A DNA stretch of 64,000 bases from Oscillospiraceae bacterium (GTDB lineage Bacteria > Bacillota > Clostridia > Oscillospirales > Ruminococcaceae), in contig CAAGJI010000065.1 of assembly GCA_900770195.1 (NCBI GenBank), positions 38,283 to 102,282 of the forward strand. Direction: 5' to 3'. Positions 16,757 through 24,024 of the stretch are shown here, piece after piece; the first letter of the stretch is position 1, and every line of letters begins with the position of its first letter. The notes beneath the pieces are model-generated. The model was given only the letters and a program-made list of their open reading frames with translations, was not told the origin of the DNA and made no database searches. The position numbers and the translations under genes are program-made.

Positions 16757-17380
16757 CTATAATATCTCCTTGTATTCTTCGGGAATGATTTTTTCCATAT
16801 CTGACAGGAAAAGTTCCTTGTAGTATCCCTCTTTTAATGTGCTGTCGAGTTTTATTCTGCCCATTTCAATACGCTTTAAAAAAACAACGTGACATTTGAC
16901 GGATTTCAGCATTCTTTTTACCTGATGATTTTTTCCCTCTGTTATGGTTATATATCCAAGCACAACGGGGCATTTCGGATTTTTCATATATCCTGCACGT
17001 TCATTTTCGCAAAGCATATTTTCTCTGTTTTCAAGAATATCTGTTTCGCAAACCTCTATTTTTGCGGGTTTTGTCAAAACGCTGCTGCCTTTTAAATATA
17101 TTCCGTTTTCAACTGTTTCAATTTTTTCGCTGTCAAGTGTTCCAAGTGCCATAAAATAATATTTTTTCGGAACGTGATATTTCGGTTCAGCAAGAAAATG
17201 AGTGAGTTTTCCGTTGTTTGTGATAATTAAAAGACCTTTTGTGTCTTTGTCAAGTCTGCCTATAGGGTGGAAATCTTTTTTCATCTGCAAGGGAAAATAA
17301 TCCATAACAGACATAAAATTTTCATCACGCTTTGCGGTAACGCAGCCGGAAGGCTTGTTAAACATATAATATTTATACAT
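16757..17380 (-). CDS. Pseudouridine synthase of the RsuA/RluE family, without S4 domain
   Basis: The 207-residue enzyme isomerises a specific uridine in ribosomal RNA. The catalytic Asp lies in HPIGRLDKDTKGLLIITN near residue 43, and the family block NHQVKRMLKSVKCHV lies near residue 152. The protein begins directly with YYMFNKPSG, so the N-terminal S4 RNA-binding domain of RsuA/RluB is absent, as in RluE. No ribosome site precedes the ATG at 17380, which lies 10 bases beyond the terminator of the upstream gene. The start may therefore be leaderless or may depend on read-through. The modified position is unknown. Confidence 0.82.
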   Translation of the reverse strand: MYKYYMFNKPSGCVTAKRDENFMSVMDYFPLQMKKDFHPIGRLDKDTKGLLIITNNGKLTHFLAEPKYHVPKKYYFMALGTLDSEKIETVENGIYLKGSSVLTKPAKIEVCETDILENRENMLCENERAGYMKNPKCPVVLGYITITEGKNHQVKRMLKSVKCHVVFLKRIEMGRIKLDSTLKEGYYKELFLSDMEKIIPEEYKEIL

Positions 17381-17390
17381 AATTAGAATT

Positions 17391-17422
17391 TAAAAAGGGG
17401 GCTGTACAAAACATCCCCCTTT
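17391..17422 (-). terminator. Terminator after the UDP-sugar pyrophosphorylase gene
   Basis: AAAGGGGG and CCCCCTTT flank a 13-base loop, followed on the minus strand by a T run, directly downstream of the stop at 17435. Confidence 0.85.
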
Positions 17423-17434
17423 GAATACAAAATC

Positions 17435-18652
17435 TTAAAGTTCAATACCATTTTCGAGGAGAAGTTCTCTTGCTGTATCGACTGAATCAACGCCTGTTTT
17501 ATTTTTGACAGGTGCAAATTCTTTATTTCTTTCTACTTCATAAACAAGACAGCTGTCCTGATTTTTTACCATATCAAGCACAAGTGTTTCATACTTATAT
17601 GCATTCGGTTCTTCAGGCGATATTTTTTCACCATTTTCATTTATATAAGGTATTTTTTTGAAAGCTTCGTGGAGAGGCATTTCATATCTAAGACCATCAT
17701 TTAATGAATCTATTTTGAAAATATAATTTAAAATAACACCGTATTTATAGGCAAGTCCGCCATCTTCTCTTTTTTGTTCACGCATTTCAGGTGTCATTTC
17801 ATAATATTCAACAATAGAAGGTTTGCCGTCTTCAAGGCACATAACTCCGACTCTTTCATCAGGGTTCGACTTTGAAACAACTTTCGCACCTGATTTTTTG
17901 CCTGATGTTATAACCGCACCGATAAAACAAGGGTCAGCGATTTTCTGTAAAACATTGTCAACCGCAAAAACATTAAGCCATTCAATTTTTAAGTTGTCAA
18001 GAAAACTTAAAGTGCCTGCTTTTACCATTGAAGAATACCATCCGCCGTTTCCGTTAGGTGCTGTTGAAATTTCACCCTTTGATGAAAGCATAAATTTGCC
18101 GTTTGTGTCTATTGTCGGAAGCTGATCCTGAACGAAAAATTCGATGTTGTCACGGCTGTAGCCAAAATAATCGTGTTCCTTGAAAAAAGCCTTTGTATCA
18201 GCATCATTCTGTTTGCTTGTCATAATGAAAAGCGGTATCCATGCACCTGCTTCCCTGACAACTTTAAGGATATTGTTTATAAGGCATTCAAATATATAAA
18301 GGGTCTTTTTAATTCCCATATTGAACATACCCTTAGGCTTGTTGAAACCGAGTCTGCTGCCCTGACCGCCTGCAAGCAAAACTGCACCTACTCTGCCTTC
18401 CTGAATTGCTGCAATACCTACTTTTCTGTAATATGACTCATTTTCTTTTATGTCATTTGTTTCAACAGCGTCAATAGGAGAGAAAGTTCCTCTTTCTTCC
18501 ATTGCAGATTTATGATTTAAAATGGAAAAATCGAGATCTTCAAGCTGTTTCCATAATTTTTCTTTTTCTTCTTCAGATAATTCATTTTCATATTTCAAAA
18601 GATGTGACTGACCATATTTATCTAATTTTTCTTTAATTTCTGTTTTGTTCAT
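17435..18652 (-). CDS. UDP-sugar pyrophosphorylase (UAP1/UDPGP-type uridylyltransferase)
   Basis: The 405-residue enzyme belongs to the eukaryote-like UDPGP family, which joins UTP with a sugar 1-phosphate (GlcNAc-1-P or Glc-1-P). Landmarks are the nucleotide site LLAGGQGSRLGFNKPKGMF near residue 92, TAPNGNGGWYSSM near residue 197 (uridine binding) and EFAPVKNKTG near residue 380. It is shorter than the roughly 500-residue eukaryotic enzymes and unrelated in sequence to bacterial GalU or GlmU. It has its own strong promoter and terminator. Glucose 1-phosphate from the GH94 cellobiose phosphorylase at 60.2 kb is one possible substrate. Sugar specificity is not readable. Confidence 0.85.
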   Translation of the reverse strand: MNKTEIKEKLDKYGQSHLLKYENELSEEEKEKLWKQLEDLDFSILNHKSAMEERGTFSPIDAVETNDIKENESYYRKVGIAAIQEGRVGAVLLAGGQGSRLGFNKPKGMFNMGIKKTLYIFECLINNILKVVREAGAWIPLFIMTSKQNDADTKAFFKEHDYFGYSRDNIEFFVQDQLPTIDTNGKFMLSSKGEISTAPNGNGGWYSSMVKAGTLSFLDNLKIEWLNVFAVDNVLQKIADPCFIGAVITSGKKSGAKVVSKSNPDERVGVMCLEDGKPSIVEYYEMTPEMREQKREDGGLAYKYGVILNYIFKIDSLNDGLRYEMPLHEAFKKIPYINENGEKISPEEPNAYKYETLVLDMVKNQDSCLVYEVERNKEFAPVKNKTGVDSVDTARELLLENGIEL

Positions 18653-18732
18653 TTTTAATGTAACCTCTTTGACTTAATTAGTTTCCCTTGAATTTTCTTG
18701 TTTTCTTTAACATTATACAAGTATACGTCTTA

Positions 18733-18761
18733 ATTATAACATAAAAAAAATGTTATGTCAA
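18733..18761 (-). promoter_or_regulatory. Strong promoter for the UDP-sugar pyrophosphorylase
   Basis: On the minus strand TTGACA (18756-18761) and TATAAT (18733-18738) are both consensus and are spaced 17 bp apart. The leader to the ATG is about 70 bases. Confidence 0.9.
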
Positions 18762-18801
18762 CGTATTTTTTGAATAAAAACGAACATATTTTGCATAAGA
18801 T

Positions 18802-18857
18802 AAAATGAGTTTTCAACAAATCAACATATTAAAGTTTAAATGTTGAAAACTCATTTT
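18802..18857 (-). terminator. Long-arm terminator after the metallophosphoesterase
   Basis: Two 16-bp perfectly complementary arms (18802-18817 and 18842-18857) enclose a 24-base loop. The arm nearest the stop begins AAAATGAG and the distal arm ends in CTCATTTT. Confidence 0.7.
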
Positions 18858-18859
18858 GT

Positions 18860-19621
18860 TCAGCTTTTTTCAAGAATTATTTCAACAATTTCCGACGGAT
18901 TGAAAAGCCTGAATTTTCCAATGCCTGCTGAAACTATCATATGTGTTTTTTCTTTTTTATATTCACCAAGGGAATATTTTGGAAAAAATTTCCTTTCGGG
19001 CGAAAGAAGTCCGCCGACAAAAGGAAGTCTTATAATTCCACCATGCACATGTCCGCTTACAACAACATCTGCACCCCATTTACAATATGTTTCAAAACAG
19101 TTCGGGTTATGTGCAATTACAAGATTGAACCCCTTTTTTAAATCTCCCGCATCTGTTTTGAGTTGCTTTATTGTGTAGTCTTTGAGGTTTTTATACGAGT
19201 CGTTTTCATCTTTATAAATATCATACTTCAAAACAAGTCCTGTTATGTGAAGATTTTCATCTGTTGAAACAGTTTCATTTTCAAGATATGAAACGTTGTA
19301 TTTTTTCAGTATTTTTCTGTAAATTTCGAGTCCTTCCGGATATATGCTGAGTTCGTGATTTCCCGGTGCTGCATATACTTTTGCAATTTCAGACGCTTTT
19401 TTGCATACAGTTTCAAGATTTGAAAAATCAGTTGTTTTTCTTGAAATCATATCGCCTGCAAAAATTATAAAATCAGGTTTTATTTCACGTAAAATATCAA
19501 ATATTTTACAGTTGTTTTCTATTTTTTTATTGTGCAAATCGGATATGACCGCGAATTTTACGTTTGGATAATTTTTTTCTTTTAATATGTAAGTTCTTTT
19601 TTTGAACATATCAATCCTCAT
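18860..19621 (-). CDS. Calcineurin-like metallophosphoesterase (YkuE/YaeI type)
   Basis: The 253-residue enzyme shows all five metal-binding blocks of the family: ISDLHN near residue 26, FAGDMIS near residue 53, APGNHELS near residue 84, VIAHNPN near residue 167 and VSGHVHGG near residue 184. Relatives act on phosphodiesters of lipid or wall precursors at the membrane, but no signal peptide is visible here. Its start overlaps the end of the upstream lipoprotein gene by 11 bases, so they are coupled. Substrate unknown. Confidence 0.88.
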   Translation of the reverse strand: MRIDMFKKRTYILKEKNYPNVKFAVISDLHNKKIENNCKIFDILREIKPDFIIFAGDMISRKTTDFSNLETVCKKASEIAKVYAAPGNHELSIYPEGLEIYRKILKKYNVSYLENETVSTDENLHITGLVLKYDIYKDENDSYKNLKDYTIKQLKTDAGDLKKGFNLVIAHNPNCFETYCKWGADVVVSGHVHGGIIRLPFVGGLLSPERKFFPKYSLGEYKKEKTHMIVSAGIGKFRLFNPSEIVEIILEKS

Positions 19622-20423
19622 TTTTTATAAAAACAGTTTCTTTTTCCATATCATCTTTTTCGTTTTGATTTTTGAATAATTCGTTTGCATTTTTCATTAT
19701 TTCCTGAATTTTTTCATCAAAATTTTCAGCTGAAAAAACTGTATTCATAAGAATAGTATCTTCTTTGTAGATTGAAATTGAAGATATTTCTTCACCTGAA
19801 AAAGTATATACGGCAAAAATATCTTTTTCCGAACTGCTCCAGGAAGTAAAATTATCATAAAAACTTTTGTTATCAATCAGGCATACAATGTTTTTTGTGT
19901 TATTTTTTTCAAATTCTCCCTTTATTTCGGTTATTTCATCACAACAGTCATAAAGCGAATCGCACTGGGAATATATATCTTCAACAGATGGAATATTGTC
20001 TGTTGCACACATTTCCTCGCCGTAGCTGTTTGTGTAGTTAAAATAAGAAGTCTGGTACATATCATAACCGTCTGAATCAGAATAAACATAGTCATAATCG
20101 CTGTTTTCTGAATAATCAAAATAAATTTCAACAAAATAATCAGAGGATTCCTGTGTGTTGAAACTTTCAACATTCATTTCAAGAGGATTACTTTTTTTTG
20201 ATATGTATGAAAAAGCGGTTTTTTCTTTGAGAGAATCTTTTGTTTCATTTGTTTTTGAAAGAATCATTTCGGATAAAACAAAATTTTCTGTTGCGGTTTC
20301 AGTTGATGCCTCTGTTTTTTCAGTTGCGTCCGCTGTTTCAGTTTTTCCCTTTTCGCCATTACAGCCTGACAGCATAAGAGCAGAAAACAGAAGGGAAGTA
20401 AAAATTATCTTTACATTTTTCAT
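19611..20423 (-). CDS. Secreted lipoprotein of unknown function
   Basis: The 270-residue product has a lipoprotein signal peptide ending in the lipobox MLSGC (Cys near residue 21), then a Thr/Glu/Ala-rich linker of about 30 residues. The remaining domain is acidic, rich in Tyr, Ser and Asp (SDYDYVYSDSDGYDMYQ near residue 115), and includes a CDSLYDCCDE cluster. I recognise no family. It is co-transcribed with the metallophosphoesterase, and a terminator-like hairpin sits in its 5' leader. Confidence 0.75.
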   Translation of the reverse strand: MKNVKIIFTSLLFSALMLSGCNGEKGKTETADATEKTEASTETATENFVLSEMILSKTNETKDSLKEKTAFSYISKKSNPLEMNVESFNTQESSDYFVEIYFDYSENSDYDYVYSDSDGYDMYQTSYFNYTNSYGEEMCATDNIPSVEDIYSQCDSLYDCCDEITEIKGEFEKNNTKNIVCLIDNKSFYDNFTSWSSSEKDIFAVYTFSGEEISSISIYKEDTILMNTVFSAENFDEKIQEIMKNANELFKNQNEKDDMEKETVFIKNED

Positions 20424-20454
20424 TTTAATATTTTCCTTTATTGCCTTTAATTAA

Positions 20455-20487
20455 AAATAAAGCCGCTGACTTTTACGACAGCGGCTC
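20455..20487 (-). promoter_or_regulatory. Terminator-like hairpin in the lipoprotein leader (possible attenuator)
   Basis: On the minus strand GCCGCTG and CAGCGGC enclose a 10-base loop, followed by TTTATTTTTAA. It lies between the promoter and the ATG at 20423, so transcripts must read through it. Confidence 0.6.
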
Positions 20488-20539
20488 CTTACATATATAA
20501 GAGAAAGAGGTTTAAAAAATTGAAAAAGATTACAATAAT

Positions 20540-20568
20540 ATTATATCATAGTCAAGATTAAAATGCAA
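20540..20568 (-). promoter_or_regulatory. Promoter for the lipoprotein-phosphoesterase unit
   Basis: On the minus strand TTGCAT (20563-20568) and TATAAT (20540-20545) are 17 bp apart, with TGA before the -10. Confidence 0.7.
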
Positions 20569-20727
20569 GTGTTTTTTTTAGAAACAACCCCTATTTTTGT
20601 TTGTTTGGCAATTTTTGTATAAATACACAAAATATAAGTGAATATAAACATAGTATTTATAGAGAATGCAACATAAAAACCACATTTTAAAAAGGCGTCG
20701 CTTTATTTAATATGACTTTAAATAATG

Positions 20728-20757
20728 AATTTTATTTAAATTAATTTAAATAAAATT
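20728..20757. repeat. 30-bp perfect AT-only palindrome
   Basis: Bases 20728-20757 read the same on both strands (half-site AATTTTATTTAAATT), with no G or C. The element lies in the otherwise empty gap 20570-20775 between a terminator and a promoter, where I see no gene. Confidence 0.85.
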
Positions 20758-20780
20758 TTTATGCAGAAAAAATGCAAAAT

Positions 20781-20807
20781 GAAAAGGACTGCAAAGCAGC
20801 CCCAGTC
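20781..20807 (-). terminator. Terminator after the split-dockerin lysozyme gene
   Basis: GACTG and CAGTC arms (with an inner GCTGC/GCAG alternative) are followed on the minus strand by CTTTTCATTTT, about 25 bases after the stop. Confidence 0.65.
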
Positions 20808-20832
20808 ATCTTTAAAAGCGTGTTATATAATT

Positions 20833-22203
20833 TTACTTATCAGCTTTTGTTTCATTTGTAACATCCGTTTTAGCAACTGTTACAGCTTCTGTTGCAGCTG
20901 TTTCAGTCTGAGTTGTAGTGTTTTCTTTTTTATCTGTTTTCTTTGAATCAGACGCCGGATTTACGTCTTCAATAAGTGAATTTGCGTAATACTGTAAAAC
21001 AATGATAGCATCGATTGAATCTACCTTACCATCTTTGTTAAGGTCGCCTAAAGTAGTCTTTACAGCTTCAGGTTCTGTTGCTTCAGTCGGTTCAGTAGTT
21101 TCAGAAGCTTCTGTTGTTTCTGTTGCTTCAGTTTCTGATGATGCTTCCTGATTGTTCAGGATAATGCTGCTCATCGGATCATCTGCTGAAATGCTTGATT
21201 CATTTGTTTCTTCTGTAAGTTCTGTTGAAGATTCAGATGTTGTTTCTGTTATATCTGTCGTTTCTTCAGCGATTGCTGTTGTTTCTTCTGCTTCATCATC
21301 AAGACCAAGATATTCTGCGATGAATTTGTCAATCGGTTCATCAGTTCCTGCAAGTGTTTCTGAATAGTATATAAGGAGAAGTGTTGCATCAACTGAATTT
21401 ATCTTGCCGTCTCCATTAAGATCGCCGTTTGCCTGTACCCATTCAGCATCATATTTAGCTGTATTTGACTTATTATCTTCATCTGCTGAATTGTTAAGCT
21501 TATCTTTCTTTGTGGTTGTTACGGCTGTTGTTACAGCTACTGTTTCTTTAGGGTTGTTTGTTGTTACAGCCTGAGAAGGTGTAGGATCAACAATTGATGA
21601 TTTTGTTATTGTTGCAGATATGTCATAACCGCCGAGGAGTTTCATATATGAATAAGCTGTTGTGCCTACTCCGTCAGCTGCTGATGAGTTGCTTGAAAGT
21701 GCTTTTTTCAAAGCATAAGGTCCGACAAGATGTGCCGCACCAACAAGTCCTGCAACTGTTACAGTCAATCCTTGATAATTTTTTCCAACATATGAAGATG
21801 CACCATTTGATACAAGATATGACCATATCTTTTTATGTACACGATAAACTGCATAATCCTGTGCAGCAGGTGACTTCAAAAATGTTTCTGCACTTGTTAC
21901 ACCATACTGTTTTGCAAGTGCTGTCCAGCTTCCGTTTGCATTCATAAATCCTGCATCTTGTAAAGCACTTGAACCAAGCTGCCATCTTCCAAGATAGTTA
22001 CCGCCTCTTATATTGTATTTATTACCTGATTCTCTTTTACCTAAGGCAAAAAGGAAATCGTCATATTGATCAGTATAAGCAGAGGCTGAAATACTGTTTG
22101 ACGGCTTCTGTGTTAATATTAGCTGTGAAAACACACAGCTGATTGTCATTATTGCTGTAACTGCAATAATGGCTGTTCTCTTTAATTTACTTCTAATATA
22201 CAT
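20833..22203 (-). CDS. Secreted lysozyme-like protein with two separated dockerin half-repeats
   Basis: The 456-residue protein has a signal peptide (about residues 1-42). It then has a lysozyme/transglycosylase-like domain with FLFALGKRESGNKYN, whose Glu is in the usual catalytic position, and YLGRWQLGSSALQDAG. A first calcium loop GDLNGDGKINSVDATLLLIY lies near residue 260, then a Thr/Glu/Ser linker of roughly 110 residues. A second loop GDLNKDGKVDSIDAIIVLQY near residue 395 precedes a Thr/Glu/Lys-rich tail. Paired together the two loops would form one type I dockerin for docking to a cohesin scaffold. I start at ATG 22203 because GAAAGGAA lies upstream. Enzyme activity is inferred. Confidence 0.75.
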   Translation of the reverse strand: MYIRSKLKRTAIIAVTAIMTISCVFSQLILTQKPSNSISASAYTDQYDDFLFALGKRESGNKYNIRGGNYLGRWQLGSSALQDAGFMNANGSWTALAKQYGVTSAETFLKSPAAQDYAVYRVHKKIWSYLVSNGASSYVGKNYQGLTVTVAGLVGAAHLVGPYALKKALSSNSSAADGVGTTAYSYMKLLGGYDISATITKSSIVDPTPSQAVTTNNPKETVAVTTAVTTTKKDKLNNSADEDNKSNTAKYDAEWVQANGDLNGDGKINSVDATLLLIYYSETLAGTDEPIDKFIAEYLGLDDEAEETTAIAEETTDITETTSESSTELTEETNESSISADDPMSSIILNNQEASSETEATETTEASETTEPTEATEPEAVKTTLGDLNKDGKVDSIDAIIVLQYYANSLIEDVNPASDSKKTDKKENTTTQTETAATEAVTVAKTDVTNETKADK

Positions 22204-22234
22204 AAGAATTCCTTTCTGTTTCACTACGGTTATC

Positions 22235-22263
22235 ATTATATCACTTTTCACTCAATTTGTCAA
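22235..22263 (-). promoter_or_regulatory. Promoter for the split-dockerin protein
   Basis: On the minus strand consensus TTGACA (22258-22263) and TATAAT (22235-22240) are 17 bp apart, with GTGA before the -10. Confidence 0.9.
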
Positions 22264-22335
22264 TATAAAAAAACTTGAATTTACGGCTTTTTTTTATTTT
22301 ATTATGGTATATTAACGAAAATGGGCGTGATTTCG

Positions 22336-22350
22336 GTTACAATTTGTAAC
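22336..22350. promoter_or_regulatory. GTTACA-ATT-TGTAAC palindrome (operator candidate)
   Basis: A 15-bp perfect dyad, followed 6 bases later by another GTTAC half-site. It lies 70 bp upstream of the minus-strand promoter at 22235-22263, in a gap with no gene. Confidence 0.4.
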
Positions 22351-22445
22351 TTTTTGTTACTGATAAGCGTGCATATGAATTTTATTTTTCACACAGTTTA
22401 CACTTTATTAAGCTTACATTTTTTGGATATTTTGATTACTACTAT

Positions 22446-22634
22446 GAATGAGGAATTAGGAATTAATGTGTCAGCTGTTACTGACGGATTTTAAACCCCC
22501 TCCACCGCCTTACGGCGGTTCCCATCCCCCTTTTTTTCAGGGGAGATTAAATGGGGATTTTTTTATTAAACCTGCAAGGCTTGACTGAGGGATTTCAGAT
22601 AAGTCGCCGACAGGTGACTGTTTAATTCCTCATT
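22446..22634. repeat. Dispersed palindromic repeat element, copy E
   Basis: It opens with AATGAGGAATTAGGAATTAA, holds hairpins TGTCAGCTGTTACTGACG and CCGCCTTACGGCGG, and ends in TTTAATTCCTCATT. It fills most of the gap between the minus-strand dockerin gene and the plus-strand RNA promoter at 22764. I see no protein gene in 22264-22760. Confidence 0.75.
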
Positions 22635-22763
22635 ATATAAAGTATAAAGGCTGAAATACTTGCTGTTTCACAAGTTTCATATTGAATGTATATAGTTTTA
22701 TTGACCTATTTTATACATATGTAACAAATACAACAAAAAACATATTTTTCTTGAAAAAAACTA

Positions 22764-22792
22764 TTGACATTTCACAAATGGTGTGATATAAT
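22764..22792 (+). promoter_or_regulatory. Strong promoter of the large RNA
   Basis: Consensus TTGACA (22764-22769) and TATAAT (22787-22792) have a 17-bp spacer and TGA before the -10. Predicted start is about 22799. Confidence 0.9.
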
Positions 22793-22931
22793 ATAATCAC
22801 CGAAAGGGAGATAAGAGATACGAAAGAAAGTAACAACTGAAGTAATAACCTCAGCAGTTTATGATGATAGGTATCACGAACCTTTCGCAGAGCCAAATTT
22901 GAAAACGGTATCGGATAGGAGGATGGAACCA

Positions 22932-22994
22932 ATGGAATTAGAACCACAGCAGTTTCATATGCTTAAAATATCGTTTGATATGATGCATACCTGA
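22932..22994 (+). CDS. Possible 20-residue peptide inside the large RNA
   Basis: AGGAGG at 22917-22922 is nine bases from ATG 22932, which opens 20 codons (MELEPQQFHMLKISFDMMHT) to TGA. The start context resembles the downstream array units, so it may be another copy of that motif rather than a gene. Half of it overlaps the 12-bp helix. Confidence 0.25.
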   Translation: MELEPQQFHMLKISFDMMHT

Positions 22995-23258
22995 TATAAA
23001 TGAGTTGGTAATCTGACGGACATAGCGTTCCGAATTCAGACAGCGTGAAGTAACGTAGTATGATGGATGTATTGTGATGACGTTTTTGAAACTGTGTTTT
23101 GAAGATTTTGCTGGTGCATTGGTATTTTAAGCATAGCAGAACGTACATTGAAAATGATGACGATTTTCAGTGGTAGCACGATTTAAATGTTATCGTTTCA
23201 GATAAATTAAATACCGAACTAAACGACGTTGCGTTGTTTACATACAAAGTAATCTTTT

Positions 23259-23723
23259 GGAGGTACAGTCCCATGGCATTTTAATTGAGTCCCGATTTGT
23301 TGTTCGTGGACATAGGAACTAAAACTTAAACCATAATAATTCTTTAAATATTTCACTATAAGAGTATGACAGCTTTAAAGAGTCATGACAGATGTACAGG
23401 TTTTTAGATATGAGGCTTTGAGACCGATGGAATAATTAGTATTAAATCATTTAACTTAAAAAAATTTTAGGAAAGGCTTGAGACCGATGGAATAATCTGC
23501 TTCAGATGTTCACTGAAATTTGTTTAGAAAGGTGTGAGTCCGGTGGCATAATAATTTTAATGTTTCGACCAAAATAATTTTGAAAGGCTGAGTCCAATGG
23601 CATAGTTAGATTGCGTATGTGAATAAAATTTTTAATGAAAGGGTGTAACCGGTGCAGTAACAGATGTGTTTTTTAATGGATTTAAATTTTTTGAACGAAA
23701 AGGTGGTTCCGATGAAGTGTTAA
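23259..23723 (+). repeat. Tandem array of seven SD-start-stop units (about 55-60 nt period)
   Basis: Seven units share the core GAAAGG-N9/10-(A/G)TGG(C/A)ATAA. Start codons are at 23273, 23427, 23487, 23543, 23597, 23652 and 23712. Each has an AGG-type ribosome site 8-11 bases upstream and is followed by one or two sense codons and a stop: Met-Ala-Phe, Met-Glu, Met-Glu, Met-Ala, Met-Ala, Met-Gln, Met-Lys-Cys. From the second unit on the spacing is 54-60 bases. Unit ends are AT-rich (AAAATTTT-like). They may be minigenes or a repeated RNA motif. Confidence 0.75.
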
Positions 23724-23748
23724 CTTTAAAATTGAATATTTCAAGATG

Positions 23749-23795
23749 ATGCATTCGCTTTTTGATTGTTAAAAGTGGATGCATTATTTTTTGTT
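23749..23795 (+). terminator. Terminator of the large RNA
   Basis: A 14-bp stem (23749-23762 with 23771-23784) including two G-T wobble pairs has an 8-base loop and is followed by TATTTTTTG. Wobble pairs argue for selection at the RNA level. Confidence 0.88.
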
Positions 23796-23906
23796 TTGGT
23801 GATGTAATAAATGCACAAATAGTTTCAACTTTTAATGCTAATTTTGCATTTAAATTAAAAATATGCCCAAAAAAACATATTTTTTTTTGATTGTCAAAAA
23901 AAAGAC

Positions 23907-23935
23907 TTGACAAATCGCTTCAAATCGTTTATAAT
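23907..23935 (+). promoter_or_regulatory. Promoter of rpmH
   Basis: Consensus TTGACA (23907-23912) and TATAAT (23930-23935) with a 17-bp spacer; the leader to the ATG is about 80 bases. Confidence 0.9.
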
Positions 23936-24024
23936 AGGTATAAAAGTATTTCTGTGAGTGTGGAATACTGCTTTATTTTTTAATTTATCATTTAATATTT
24001 GAATACAGAGAGGAGCAAGGGTAA

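Larger units (their letters stand above)
22799..23795 (+). ncRNA. Large structured RNA of unknown family, upstream of rpmH
   Basis: Between a consensus promoter and a strong terminator lie about 1,000 nt with no gene longer than chance. Pairings visible directly: CGAAAGG 22801-22807 with 22881-22887; GATAC 22817-22821 with 22871-22875; AACTG 22835-22839 with 22855-22859 (nested inside the first two); a perfect 12-bp helix 22959-22970 with 23123-23134; TCTGA/TCAGA plus CGGA/TCCG around 23007-23039; TGAAAAT/ATTTTCA near 23147-23168; and an 8-bp hairpin AAACGACG/CGTTGTTT near 23221-23239. The 3' half is a tandem array described separately. This could be one of the known giant RNAs (ROOL, GOLLD, HEARO or OLE types) or new; I cannot run a covariance search. 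The RNA nature is well supported; function is unknown. Confidence 0.75.

Noticed and set aside
22385..22393. DnaA-box-like TTTTTCACA as evidence for oriC
   Set aside because: Only one loose match is present and no cluster of boxes or AT-unwinding repeat could be shown.
22711..23148. Minus-strand open frames of 60-78 codons across the large RNA
   Set aside because: No ribosome sites, low-complexity translations, and they run against a consensus plus-strand promoter; they are chance openings.
23411..23723. CRISPR-like array in the large RNA
   Set aside because: The 55-61 nt units are degenerate and co-directional with conserved start-stop cores; the AT-rich intervals do not look like acquired spacers.
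23632..23913. A 93-codon minus-strand frame over the array and terminator
   Set aside because: It reads through the RNA terminator and the tandem repeats in antisense and has no SD or family resemblance.
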